A stretch of 64,000 nt of DNA from Rhyacophila brunnea. Taxonomy: Eukaryota > Arthropoda > Insecta > Trichoptera > Rhyacophilidae. Position 1 is the first letter of the stretch. The number at the start of each line of letters is the position of its first letter. The notes below the pieces were generated by a model, which did not search any database, was not told where the DNA came from, and saw only the letters and a program-made list of their open reading frames with translations. The position numbers and the translations under genes are program-made. This document shows positions 10,596 through 21,512 of this stretch, piece after piece. The DNA lies in contig JAGYXB010000162.1 of NCBI GenBank assembly GCA_022495005.1, forward strand, positions 124,001 to 188,000. Direction: 5' to 3'.

Positions 10596-12680
10596 CATTA
10601 ATCAACTGAAGGATCCCGAAGTCAAACTACAAGTAAAAAGTGCACCGAACACAGAAATAGAACAAATAAAATCTTCAGTCATTACATCCTCTGACATAAC
10701 AGACAAGTGGGACAGGATAAAAGATGTGTTCTCCTCCATATCTAATACTCAATTAGAATATAAAAGAACAGCTAAGAAGCAAAAATTGATGACAGATGAG
10801 ATTCTGTATGTAATGGACGAAAGAAGAAAATGGAAAAATAAAACTCAATATAAGAGAATTCATAATACCATAAAAAGTAAAATTCGTACAGCTAAAGAAG
10901 AATGGATCTCCGACCAATGCAAAGAAATTGAAAATCTCCAACGAAAATACGATTCCTTTAATATGCACAAGAAGATAAAGGAAACATTGGGAATTACGAA
11001 AGGAACCTCATCAACTATCTTGAAAGACGAAGATGGGAGTATTATATTAGATATAGAAAAGAAGCTGATTCGTTGGAAGACATATATTGAAAATCTGTTT
11101 GATGGTGATAGGGGACCTATTGACTATACTTTTAATGAACGTGAACAAGCCCCATGCATAAATAGGGCAGAAATAATAAACGTAATACGAAATTCTAAAA
11201 ATGGTAAAGCTGTCGGCCCTGATAATATTTACAACGAAGTGATAAAATTATTAGAAGAAGATCAATTAGAAATTCTCGTTGATTTGTTTAATACAATTTA
11301 CGAAACGGGCATAATTCCCGATTATTGGTTGAAATCGACATTCATCACTCTACCAAAAAAGGCGAATGCAAAAGAGTGCAGCGAGTTTAGAACAATAAGT
11401 TTGATGAGCCACATGTTAAAAGTTTTATTAAAAATCATCCATAATAGGATTTTTCGAAAATGCGAAAAATATATGGATGACACACAATTTGGCTTCAGAA
11501 GTGGTTTGAGCACTCGCGAAGCACTTTTCAGCTTGAATGTTCTAGTGCAAAGATGCCTCGATGTTAATGTTGATGTTTATATGTGTTTCATCGATTACGA
11601 GAAAGCATTCGATACTGTTAGGCATCCTAAACTTGTCGAACTCTTACAGGAGAAAGGCATCGATGCAAGAGACATTCAACTGATAGCTAACTTATATTGG
11701 AATCAAACAGCGAATATTAAGATCGAAAACGAAATCAGTGGAGAGGTAAAAATTCGTCGCAGTGTAAGACAGGGGTGTATGTTGTCACCTTTGCTATTTA
11801 ACATGTACTCGGAAGCTATTTTCAAGGAAGCCTTACAAGGTGAATCGGTGGGTATTATGGTTAATAGCAAACATATTAACAATACACGATATGCCGATGA
11901 TACTGTGCTGATTGCTGATAGTTTAGAGAGTTTACATCAACTGGTAGAAAACGTTAATGAGGTCAGTAATTCTTTTTTAAAAATGAACCTCAAGAAAACA
12001 AAACTATTACTAGTATCAAAAACAGCGACACCAGACACCAACATAAATTTTGTCATTAACAGCGAACCAATCGAACGTGTGACCCATTATAAATATTTAG
12101 ATACATGGGTCAATGAGAAATGGGACCAGTCTCAGGAAATAAAAAACTAGAATTGAGATCGCAAGGAGCGCCTTTCTCAAAATGAGACGCCTCCTTAGCA
12201 ATCGAGATCTTAACTAGGTCTGAGACTGCGTATGGTACGTTGTTATGTGCTCTCAATTCTTTTCTATGGTATGGAAGTATGGACGCTAAACCAAGAGATG
12301 TCACGGAGACTTGAAGCTTTTGAGATGTGGCTGTATAGACGCATCCTCAAAATTCCTTGGACTGACTGGGTGCCAAATGTTGAAGTTTTCAATCGAATGG
12401 GGAAGGACCGAGAAGTTCTACGTAGTATCAAAACCAGGAAACTACAATACCTCCGCCACATTATGAGAGGACAAAAATACAGGATTCCCCAACTTGTCAT
12501 TCAAGGAAAGATCAATGGGAAGCGTAGCAGAGGACGGCGCCGCATTTCGTGGCTTAAGAATCTCCGTGATTGGTACGAGTGCAGCTCCACCAAACTTTTC
12601 CGGGTATCAGACGACAAAGATAAGATCGCCTTAATGGTGGCCGACCTCCGCTAGGGGATGGCACAATAAGAAGAAGACAA
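10596..12680 (+). pseudogene. LINE reverse transcriptase, 5' truncated and frameshifted
   Basis: The frame is open from about 10596 to 12148 and includes the RT core: GPDNIYNEVIKL, EFRTISLMSHMLKVLLKII, QFGFRSGLSTREALFS, the first catalytic region CFIDYEKAFDTVRH, RQGCMLSPLLFN, and the catalytic box RYADDTVL (about 11887-11910). A frameshift at an A run near 12146 and a stop near 12212 separate it from the C-terminal region (12232-12654, with LFYGMEVWTLNQEM). The end TAAGAAGAAG at 12668-12677 is the (GAA)-type tail. The copy cannot make a full protein but is not very old. Confidence 0.9.
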
Positions 12681-12789
12681 GTAGGTAGACAAATAATTGA
12701 ACAAGAAATGCAAAATGTAAACTATGGAAACTAAACACAACTTAAAAAAAGAAAAACGACACACTTAACTATTCCTATATACTATTTGC

Positions 12790-12935
12790 TGTTTTTTTGT
12801 CCGAAAAAATGAGTTAAGTACAATATTTTTTTTAATATTCTCTGGCATTAAATTTTCCGCATATCTGTCAGTATTTTGTTTATATGCGGAAAATGATCTC
12901 TCAACGTCCACCGAGGTGATCGCGCAAAATTTGAA
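12790..12935 (-). pseudogene. hAT transposase C-terminal fragment
   Basis: The minus strand encodes ITSVDVERSFSAYK followed by NLMPENI, the dimerisation signature of hAT transposases of the CGBP1-like group. Nothing upstream remains in frame. It is a short relic next to the LINE tail. Confidence 0.6.
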
Positions 12936-13159
12936 TAAAGGTGCCCGGGGTGCATTTACCTGATTTAGTTATGTTTCGATTAAATTATAAATGCAAAAGC
13001 CCTAAAATATGCATTTATTAATGAAATATGCACGAATGTCTCAAATATGCTTTAACGTCTCAAATATGCATTTATATGCACAATAAAATTTTATCTTTGG
13101 ATTCTACATCTTTCGAAACGGATTTCTGTGCAACTCCCATAGCTGTGCATACACCCTAA

Positions 13160-13340
13160 GTGCTCGACCGTAGTCATTTGGCGGGCGCGGCGCGGCGGCG
13201 TCTTGCGAAACTCAAACGTATAACCGTGTGTATTATGCCCCAAAAAAGACACTGTCTACGAACAATTTATACACGGTTATACGTTTGAGTTTTGCAAAAC
13301 GCCGCCGCGCCGCCCTCGCGCGATCACTACGTTCTTGCAC
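13160..13340. mobile_element. Foldback MITE with GC-rich arms
   Basis: The left arm 13160-13233 and right arm 13269-13340 are inverted copies. Both carry ACTCAAACGTATAACCGTGT (or its complement), a CGGCGCGGCGGCG block and an outer GTGC..ACGTAGT end. The spacer is about 35 bp. A solo right arm occurs at 6200-6263. The GC-rich arms stand out sharply from their AT-rich surroundings. Confidence 0.75.
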
Positions 13341-13384
13341 TAACAAAACATGCACTAGCATATAAATCCGGGCCCTATTTATTA

Positions 13385-14256
13385 CACTAGAGGCACTCCT
13401 TTTGTCGATTAGTACATGATCGATTTGATTATGGTGTTTGCCATCAGGAGAGGTCCATGCCTACTTGTGTATGTCTTTTCTAGGGAACTGGGTCGAGCTT
13501 ATAACCATGTTTTTGGATATAGCAAACTCTATGATCCGAATTCCGTTATTATTGCTATTATTGTGTAGACTGTTTTTGCCTATTGTTCCCTGATATACCT
13601 ATTTGTTCTTTGCCGATTTTTGCATTTAGGTTTCCGATTATATTTTTTATATCATTTGAGGGGGCTTTATCATAGACATCTTCTAATTTACTGTAGAGCG
13701 TATCTTTTATTAGGTCATTTTTATCTTCTGTTTCTCCGTGTACATTGATGATCGATAGGTTGAAAAATTTAGTTTTTAGTCTGAGTTGGTTATTTTTTTT
13801 TTTAAAGCAGTACACGTCATATTCTTTCATTAATTGGGGTAAAATTTAGAATATTGCCTTTAATCTTTTTGTCAACAATTAAGGCAACTCCAAATTCATG
13901 GACCCTTCTCCTTACTAGGTACTATGTAATACCGTGTGAGAGTTTCGGTCGAACGTCCCGCAGCCCAGCCATCTAGTTTCTTGGACTGCCAGAACATTAA
14001 TTTTATATTTGTCTATTTCGGACACCAGTTCTTTGAGGGCTCCCCTTCTATACAGTGTTCGTGTGTTCCATGTACCAAAAATCAAGTCCATGTTTCGTTT
14101 GCGAGGTCGTCGTAGAGATGTTGCCGGTTTCCGAGACTTTGGTTGAGGAGTCGTAACAGTTGGGTTTTTACAAGATGGGGTTGTTAACCCCACGCTCAAC
14201 CCTCTTTTCGGAGGGCCATTTCTTCCTTCTCCGTTAGTCCTGACCACACCTTCCAC
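13385..14256 (-). pseudogene. LINE endonuclease-domain relic (craniofacial-development-protein-2-like)
   Basis: On the minus strand, in order: DLIFGTWNTRTLYRRGALKE and VLAVQETRWLGCG (13915-14100), RRVHEFGVALIVD (about 13850-13915), FFNLSIINVHGETEDKNDLI and IIGNLNAKIGKEQ (13580-13780), and HHNQIDHVLIDKR (about 13400). These are successive blocks of an insect LINE endonuclease. At least one frameshift and one stop interrupt it, and no RT follows. It is a different subfamily from the fragment at 10206-10595. Confidence 0.8.
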
Positions 14257-14640
14257 CAGGATTGACTAGATACCTGATCTTAGGTGTAGTTGGTCAGGCT
14301 TCCAAGGTTCACCACGTGGAGGTGGAGATAGGAATTGAGTAGGAGAGGTTATGCGACACTATCAGGATACAGTGTCGTGCGGTACGTTAGATACCCCGCA
14401 ATACCTGTATTAATTAGTATATACTATAATACTACGCGCTAATAAAATATTTCAACAAAAATAATTGATGTCATAATAATATTTACATAACTTGCAACAC
14501 CGTATTAAAGTAAAGAGTTCTATTATCTATGAAGAAGTAAAGTTTATCCGTTCGGTTGAGCTGTCAATTGTCATTCTTTATAAATAGAAATATTTGACGT
14601 ATGTTGAAATTGTGTGAAAATATTAGTTTTATTGTTTAAG

Positions 14641-17600
14641 ATGGAGTCAATAAAGGTAATAATTTTATACTTTACTTTGATCAAATGCTTGTTATTCAAT
14701 AATTATAACAAATACTTCGAAATTGGTGGTTTTTATAGTAATAATAACATTAACAAACCCATTGTTTTCAGAGTTTATCCGTAGCTGTTTGTAAAGGATT
14801 CATCGACAGTTTACGAGGAACGCTAGTCCTTTTTTATTTAGATAAACAGATGAATGAACGAACAGTCGGGAGGTACTCGCCTTTAAAAGATGTTTCAAAT
14901 GCAAATAAAGTAAGGCAAGACCCATCAAAGAAACGAGAGTAAGTATTCGATTTCGTTCGTTCGTTGATTTTTAACTTACGCGAAAACTGCGTCGAGTTAA
15001 GGACAAGCATAACAGTTAGGTAAAGATATACATAAAGATAACAAAAATTAGATAATAGATATTGGTGATAAATGGGTTTTAAGAATTATGATTCATCATA
15101 CCAACATATATTGAAGAAAACATTATTCTATAGAGATGGTGCCTAAATATGAAAATTAGGCGAATCTCTAGGACGCAGAGGTCAAACCAGAACTAGCTTC
15201 AATGATTTTTATAAGGAAACAACAGAAGGCTTCACCTGGAAGAAGATTCAAAATCTTTGTTTATACTCATGCATTGTTGATAACACACATCTTGCGATAA
15301 AAACTTATGACATGGTCATATTCATTGAGAAAAACGGCCCCACGATGGCCGAGCACCTTAAGCGTCGACTTATAATGTCGTGGGTCCTAGGTTCGAATCC
15401 TGGGTGTGGTAAATAGGTACACATATTGTTTTTCAATTTGTGTTTGGTGTCAGAATATGGACCGAATAGGTTGAGCAAGTGGCTAACATCCATTTCTCGT
15501 AAAAATAAAAATCTGTTAACACAGCCACCACTCTGTGGAGGCCCATATTATTATGATCCTCTCAGGATCGAACATGGTGAAGTAATTATTAAATTATCAC
15601 TAAACTCGAGGTAGTTATTTATATTGACTCACTATAGGGTGGGACTGGGATGATGAAGGTGGAATTAATATAGTTGGCGCAATAAGTGGTGATGAGCCAC
15701 CTTATGTTATGTAGAGGTTTACCTGACTCTACAACCGACATATTATTGTCTGGGGTCATTTGCATAGCACAGACGATAATACTAAGCGGAAATGAGAGTT
15801 AACAAATCAGTTGCAATTTGGGCCTAGAACTGTTCAGTCAGATATTCACGCACAACTCAGTGAATATCCAATACAATCATAATCACAATGTAAATCTTAC
15901 GTAACATAACATCAATACCAATGTGTCACCGCCGTGCATCAAACATCTATAATCTAAAATGTAGTGCTACAATATAAACCCGAGAAAATACAATGCCGTG
16001 TCTTATTTCTACTGTGCCCCGAACAATAACATCACACATGCGACGCAACCTTCTGCATAAATTAATAGATGTTGGATCTTCACACCAAATGATCATACAT
16101 CTATAGTTATATAAAAATCCTGCAAGTGTTTTTCAAAGTATCTTTTCTTTTTCAGAGAATCTAAAGTGCTTAAACGCACCTTACAGTGCTGTGCACTAAA
16201 TGGAGGTGTATTTTGGCTTAGCATTCTCGTTTTCGAATGCGGTTTACTGCCATGCCTCAAATATCTACTCACCATAATGTTTGGTCACAATCCTGGGATT
16301 GGTAGTTCTATTTGGTCATGGATGCGGCCATTTCTCTCCCTCATTTTTGGAATGATATGGGTTCTGCCATTGTTTTTGCTTAGTAAAGTAGTTAACAGCT
16401 TATGGTTTCAGGTGAGTAACTTAATAATCGTATTCAGAAAACTAATACTGTAGGCCGCACAATTGACATTGACAGTTCTATGGAAACGTCTGGTGGCCAC
16501 ACCAAATCTCACTTTTGTTGTGATTGAAAAAATTAAAGCTAAAATTTATTTACTAAAAAAATGGATCAATTTATTTATAGATAAGTCCATTTAATAAAAG
16601 ACATTTGAACATTTTAGTACATATCTATTTATTTAAAAATAATGCAAATGGAAATTCCTCAAATACTCCTTTTTTCCAATGCGAGCCGCATGGCTGCTTC
16701 TAAGTTTACATCTGCTTCGATGGCTTCGATATTTGTTTTTATGAAGTGCATTACACTGAATGATCTTTTACAGTACACAGTAGTAGGAAAAATCGACAAT
16801 ATTAATAAAGCAATTGTTGCCAATTCTTTGATTTGACTTGATTCTTGGTTAACGTATAACTTCGACCAAAATTTATCAACCGTGTTTTTTTTAATTACTT
16901 GGTCATGGCTCATTTCCAATAACACATATTTAATGTTTGCTCAGTTAATTTAATTAAATACTGAAAATGATGTTGGTGGCCTCACATGAGAACCACTGCC
17001 GTAGACCAGTGGCGAAGGGTGGAGGTAGGCTGTTAATATTCGCTATAAATAGTTCACACTAAACTTTTTTAGTCATATGTATTTGTTTTTATTGAACTAA
17101 GACTACAATTTACAGACGGTGTTAGTTACTTTTAAAAAATCAATTAAACCATGCCTAAACGAAACCATAATAGTTTTGGTCTAATTTGGGCAATACGACA
17201 AAATTTTGCACACTTTTTCTTTCATAGTTATTTGTTTTCGTTGGATTATAAATACATATTACACATATTTTTGGTTATTTTTTTAAATTCATTAAGCCCT
17301 GCCTAAACCAAACTATAATAAATAAAAAATATTATTATATATATAAAATATTCAAAGTTATGTATGATTTAATTGTATAATGTTAGATATTTTATAGATA
17401 GACATGTATTTTTTGACTATTATCTATTATGGCTTGGTTTCTCAGGGTTTAATTAAATTTTAAAAACAAACCAACACTATCTGTAAAATGTAGTCTTATT
17501 TCAATGAAAACAAGTATGTATGTCTGAAAAAGTTTAATGTGCACTGTTTATGACGGATCTTAACAGCCTACCTCCACCCTTCGCCACTGCCGTAGACTGA

Positions 17601-20600
17601 GGGTAACTTAGTGGAAATTGAATATAAATTCTCATTCAGTCAGTTTTCTTTCCTTTGTACTTATGAGTAATTATTTATTTAGTATATAAACATCAATGTA
17701 TTTTGATCTTCCGTTGGATACGAACCATAGACCAATATATTATATAGAGCCTGTAGATCCTGATAGACGAAACCTACATCATAAAAATCGATTTATGTAT
17801 ATTTGATACTAATATAATGATAATGAAATGTTTACCCCGCCATGGCCGTGCAGCTTAAGCGTTGAGGGTCCCAGGTTCGAATCCTGGATCTGGCAAGTAC
17901 ATGTCATATTGTTTTTCAATTTGCGTATGAGTCAAAGTATGGACCTAATAGGTTGAACAAGTGGCCAACATCCTTTTCTCGTAAAAATCTAATAATACAA
18001 ACCTCCATTTTGTGGAGGCCCATATGATCCTATTAGGATCGGACATGGTCGGAAATACAATGAAAAATCTACTGTGAACAGCCACCGCTGAATAGCAATT
18101 TAAAGATCTACCGGTATGTATTCTCCGCTGAGTGTGGTCAGTACGCAGTAAATTGTTGGCTATTATTGTGATTTTGTATATGGGATAGCCTAGTTCAAAA
18201 TTCGGCCGAACGACTAGTCATATTAGTACATTTTTACTAGAATGCAGTATCAGATTCAAATTTTTCCTATACTGACAATGGCCGATTGAATTGACTAAAA
18301 TGAAATTTATCTTAAAGTTAGCCACTGACTGAATTTGGGAACTAAAATCATCACTCTCATAAAACTACATAAGAAACTGTCATGCGTGAAAAAATCATTT
18401 ATGGGGCTAATACTCAACATGCTTATAATGTCAAAATTTAACAGTTGTCAGACGCCCAGCGTCAGACGTCAGCAACCATAATAATTTAAGCATTAATTAA
18501 CTTAATTCAAACACTATTTTTTCAGGATATTGCAGATTCTGCGTATCGATATAGTAGAGGACGGCCACAGATGATGTCAAGTGTTAGCAAACTTATTGCC
18601 GACACGCTTTTCAGTGTATTAGTACAAGCCTTGTTTTTAGTACAGGTGATTACATATTATTTATATTTGAGGTTTGCATAATTGTGTTGTGAAAAATAGA
18701 TGTGTGGCATTTTTATAATGGAAATTTATTAATGAAACATGCAATGTTGCTCATCGATTTTTTATTTGTTTCAGAGTATGTTGGTGAATATGCTACCGAT
18801 CCCATTTTTGGGAGAGTTTTTGTGTCTCATTCATATCTGTTTATTATATTCGTTGTATTCTTTTGAATATAAATGGTTTAATATGGGATGGGAATTACAC
18901 AAAAGACTGACATTTATTGAAAACAATTGGGCATATTTCATTGGATTTGGATTGCCTTTAGCCATTCTAACTCAAATGCCTAGTTCTTACATTGTTAGGT
19001 GAGTTTAACTCATTATCACTTGGAAAGTATTTATGGTTACATGTAAATTGTACGTAAAGCATTTCACCACCGCACAGTTTGCTGTGTGCTTTCTTATCGG
19101 AAAGAGATGACTGTATACTATACGGTCTCCAATTTTATTAGATTCAATATGAACATTAATTAATTTTTATAGCTGATTTTGGCAAAATTCATGAATTCAA
19201 AAATGAAAACCTAACCTAACAAATAATCTAGTATATCGGCTATTTTTAAAATTTGTTTGCTGTTGGCTTCCTGTAAAGTGTAAACCGACAAGAACCGTGT
19301 TTTATTTAGACATGAATTTTATGTCATTACTATGCGACCCAAAGAAATTGGACGGTCTTATATTTCTGATACAACATTTCACGGTGAAGTGTGATACGGC
19401 GAACTGCATACGTACAAATTTCCGGACACAAGTATTTATATCTTACTATACACATTCTTATTTTGCGATCTTGAAGATTATTCTCTCTTAATACGATCCT
19501 CCAATATACAGTATAGTAGAATCTCGATATAATGGACTTCTTATATAACGGATAAAATATCCGGTCAAATGTAAAAATCGTTAAAAACATCCTGTTAATG
19601 TTATGCATGCTTAAATCCAAATGTCACCGCTTGTAAACAATATTCTGCGCATGGTAATCTAATATCATTTATTGACCATTTGTCAGATAACGAATTTCAA
19701 TTACACGCATTTTCGTAATTTTAGAGAGTTGATTGTGAGAGCAGACTTCAAAAGTGTATACAAAACTTGATTCCTTTTTCAAAGCGAGATTACCGAAAAC
19801 ATGCGTGTCGACATTGAACATTAACATCAGTCCACAACGGGTGTGTCTGGATATATCGAGGGCTTAGTGTCAAACAACACTATCTACAAAAGTGCAACTT
19901 TACAGGAGAGCCAAAAATCGTTATTTTAGATTCTTGTAACTCAACCAGGGAAATGTTTATTATAAAACCTAATGTTAATATTTTATAATTTATTGTGTAT
20001 TGTACATTTATCTTGCTTATGATGATGTTAAAATTTATAGGGATATTTTTAAAAACATATGAAAACAAGGGTAACTTATGTAGTTAGTGTTAAACTTTAC
20101 TGACGATTTAATAAGAAATTAGTAAAGATTGACATAACGTTGTTTGACTATCATGTAAATGTAAAATAACGTTTTCTCAAAAAAAAAAAAAACACTTTTT
20201 TGTAGATAACGTTGTTTGACTTTAAGCACTCGATATCATCCGAAGACAAATAAACAGGATTTTGTTTGTGTTTTTATATATTAGATTTTCGGCTTTATTG
20301 GACACACCCTCACCCGCATGAGTCCGCTATATTTAGGTTCTACTGTATGTAGAAATGTATTACTTATACAATTTTATTTATTTTTCAGTGGATGCGTTTT
20401 TTCAATTTTATTCCCACTATTTATATTAAGTGGTAATGAAGCTAGCCCCGTGACAGGTTCAAGGTAAATATTTTAAATTTTATATAAAAGCTACATTTAG
20501 AATGTAAAGAGATAAGAAATTAATATAATATTACTTTTTATGTTACTGTGGAAGGCTTTCTCAAATCGTCACACCACTATAATATTATGTAATTATTAAT

Positions 20601-21512
20601 ATGACATACTTCCGCTAGCTAAGTTCTAAGCTGCGTCACTTTTAGTTTTTATCAACAGCAGTTCTCGAGTATATTTAGATAACAATATTATCTACTACCT
20701 CGTGGAATAACAATTCAAAAATGTAAACTTTTCACGAGACCAAAAATTATCACACATCAGAAAATAACAATTCAAATAACTTTTTAATGCTACTACATAC
20801 TACAATCACCTATCACGTCTAGATTTTGTATGATATTATCTAAGCCTTTTAATAATCTAAATTTAAGGTTTGTATTTCTTTTCTATGTAGTGTCCACACA
20901 TAATATAAACATAAAGAATAACTCAACATTATGTCATATTCAGTATTGTATAGAAATGTAATGATACACCAACTAGACATGCATTGATGTTTGAAACACG
21001 TGTAATACAATTACAACTCTAGTTGTAAGTACTCATTGATAGTTTATTTCAGTTGTTTTTGGATAAAAAATTACAAAAGAAAATTTACCGTTTTTTTTTA
21101 ATGGAAAACACTATTTTGACATAATGTTTTATTCCATGAGGTGTTTAATCGATTTGTATAATAAAATCTGTTTCCGGTGTTTTTAAATTTATTTAATTTA
21201 AATATATAATTTATAATGTATGTTTAAAATAGTAAGGATAAATTTTTCTGACATCGTTTCGGTTAGGTTATCAGTCAATTTATTTTCAATTGGACTATTA
21301 ATAATTCATACTATCTGTTTATAATTGAAGATTGTAATTTTATTATAAACACATCATGATAAATAAGTGAAGAATGAACTAATTTATTATTATTTCACAG
21401 TGAATTTCCGTTGAAGCTGTTTTCGCCAGTGATTGCCATATCAAATGGTATATTTAACCGCACAATTGGCTCGAGTGTACCAGTAACTGCGCACACCCAG
21501 GCCCAGAGATGA
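14641..21512 (+). CDS. EI24: EI24 (etoposide-induced 2.4) homologue, seven exons, 322 aa
   Basis: Exons: 14641-14655, 14772-14938, 16156-16411, 18526-18645, 18775-18998, 20389-20463, 21401-21512. All have GT/AG borders and matching phases. Recognised from long identities with animal EI24: QCCALNGGVFW, WVLPLFLLSKVVN, WFQDIAD across the exon 3/4 join, SVSKLIAD, LLYSLYSFEYKWFN, NNWAYFIGFGLPLAILTQM and SGCVFSILFPLFI. Several hydrophobic segments (about residues 70-95, 113-135, 165-215 and 245-285) fit a multi-pass ER membrane protein. Known role: a p53-induced ER protein required for autophagy (worm EPG-4) and an importin-beta binder. The start AAGATGG is in good context and the first exon codes only five residues. 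The tail after SSVPVTA is shorter than in vertebrates. A poly(A) signal AATAAA lies at 21607-21612, with another at 23543-23548. Confidence 0.95.
15336..15580 (+). mobile_element. tRNA-derived SINE (family 1), EI24 intron 2
   Basis: Head with TGGCCGAGCACC (A box) and GGTTCGAATCC (B box), a body shared with the copies at 4046 and 25936, and a 3' GATCCTCTCAGGATC palindrome near 15556-15570. No clear target duplication. It is older than the copy in NEPRO by visible divergence. Confidence 0.85.
16455..16998 (-). pseudogene. Internally deleted hAT element with transposase C-terminus
   Basis: The minus strand at 16659-16925 encodes ELATIALLILSIFPTTVYCK, RSFSVMHFIKTNI and LEAAMRLAL, the hAT dimerisation domain of the ZBED/SCAND3 type. 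The right end GAGAACCACTG (16988-16998) reads CAGTGGTTCTC inverted, a standard hAT terminus. The N-terminal DNA-binding and catalytic parts are absent. The left boundary is uncertain. It lies in EI24 intron 3, antisense to the gene. Confidence 0.75.
17007..17589. mobile_element. hAT MITE of the CAGTGGCGAAGGG family, intact copy
   Basis: 583 bp. Long inverted repeats start CAGTGGCGAAGGGTGGAGG and end in the complement. The 8 bp target duplication CCGTAGAC is identical at 16999-17006 and 17590-17597. The subterminal region (TAAATAGT.CACA.TAAACTTT) recurs in copies at 6885, 25437, 27336 and 50342. It encodes nothing and sits in EI24 intron 3. Confidence 0.9.
17829..18058 (+). mobile_element. tRNA-derived SINE (family 1), EI24 intron 3
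   Basis: B box GGTTCGAATCC at about 17873-17883, body including GGACCTAATAGGTTGA, and 3' palindrome GATCCTATTAGGATC. The tRNA-like head has a small deletion. A short imperfect flanking repeat (AATGAAA) may be the target duplication. Confidence 0.85.
19514..20345. mobile_element. pogo/Tc1-like element remnant, EI24 intron 5
   Basis: The left end TAGTAGAATCTCGATATAATG and right end (inverted, CAGTAGAACCTAAATATAGCG) are diverged terminal repeats flanked by TA. The 832 bp interior contains no readable transposase. The terminal style matches Tigger/pogo-type elements. Confidence 0.6.

Noticed and set aside
15628..15650. GACTCACTATAGGG, like the core of the phage T7 promoter
   Set aside because: Only a partial match within normal insect intron sequence; no vector sequence adjoins it.
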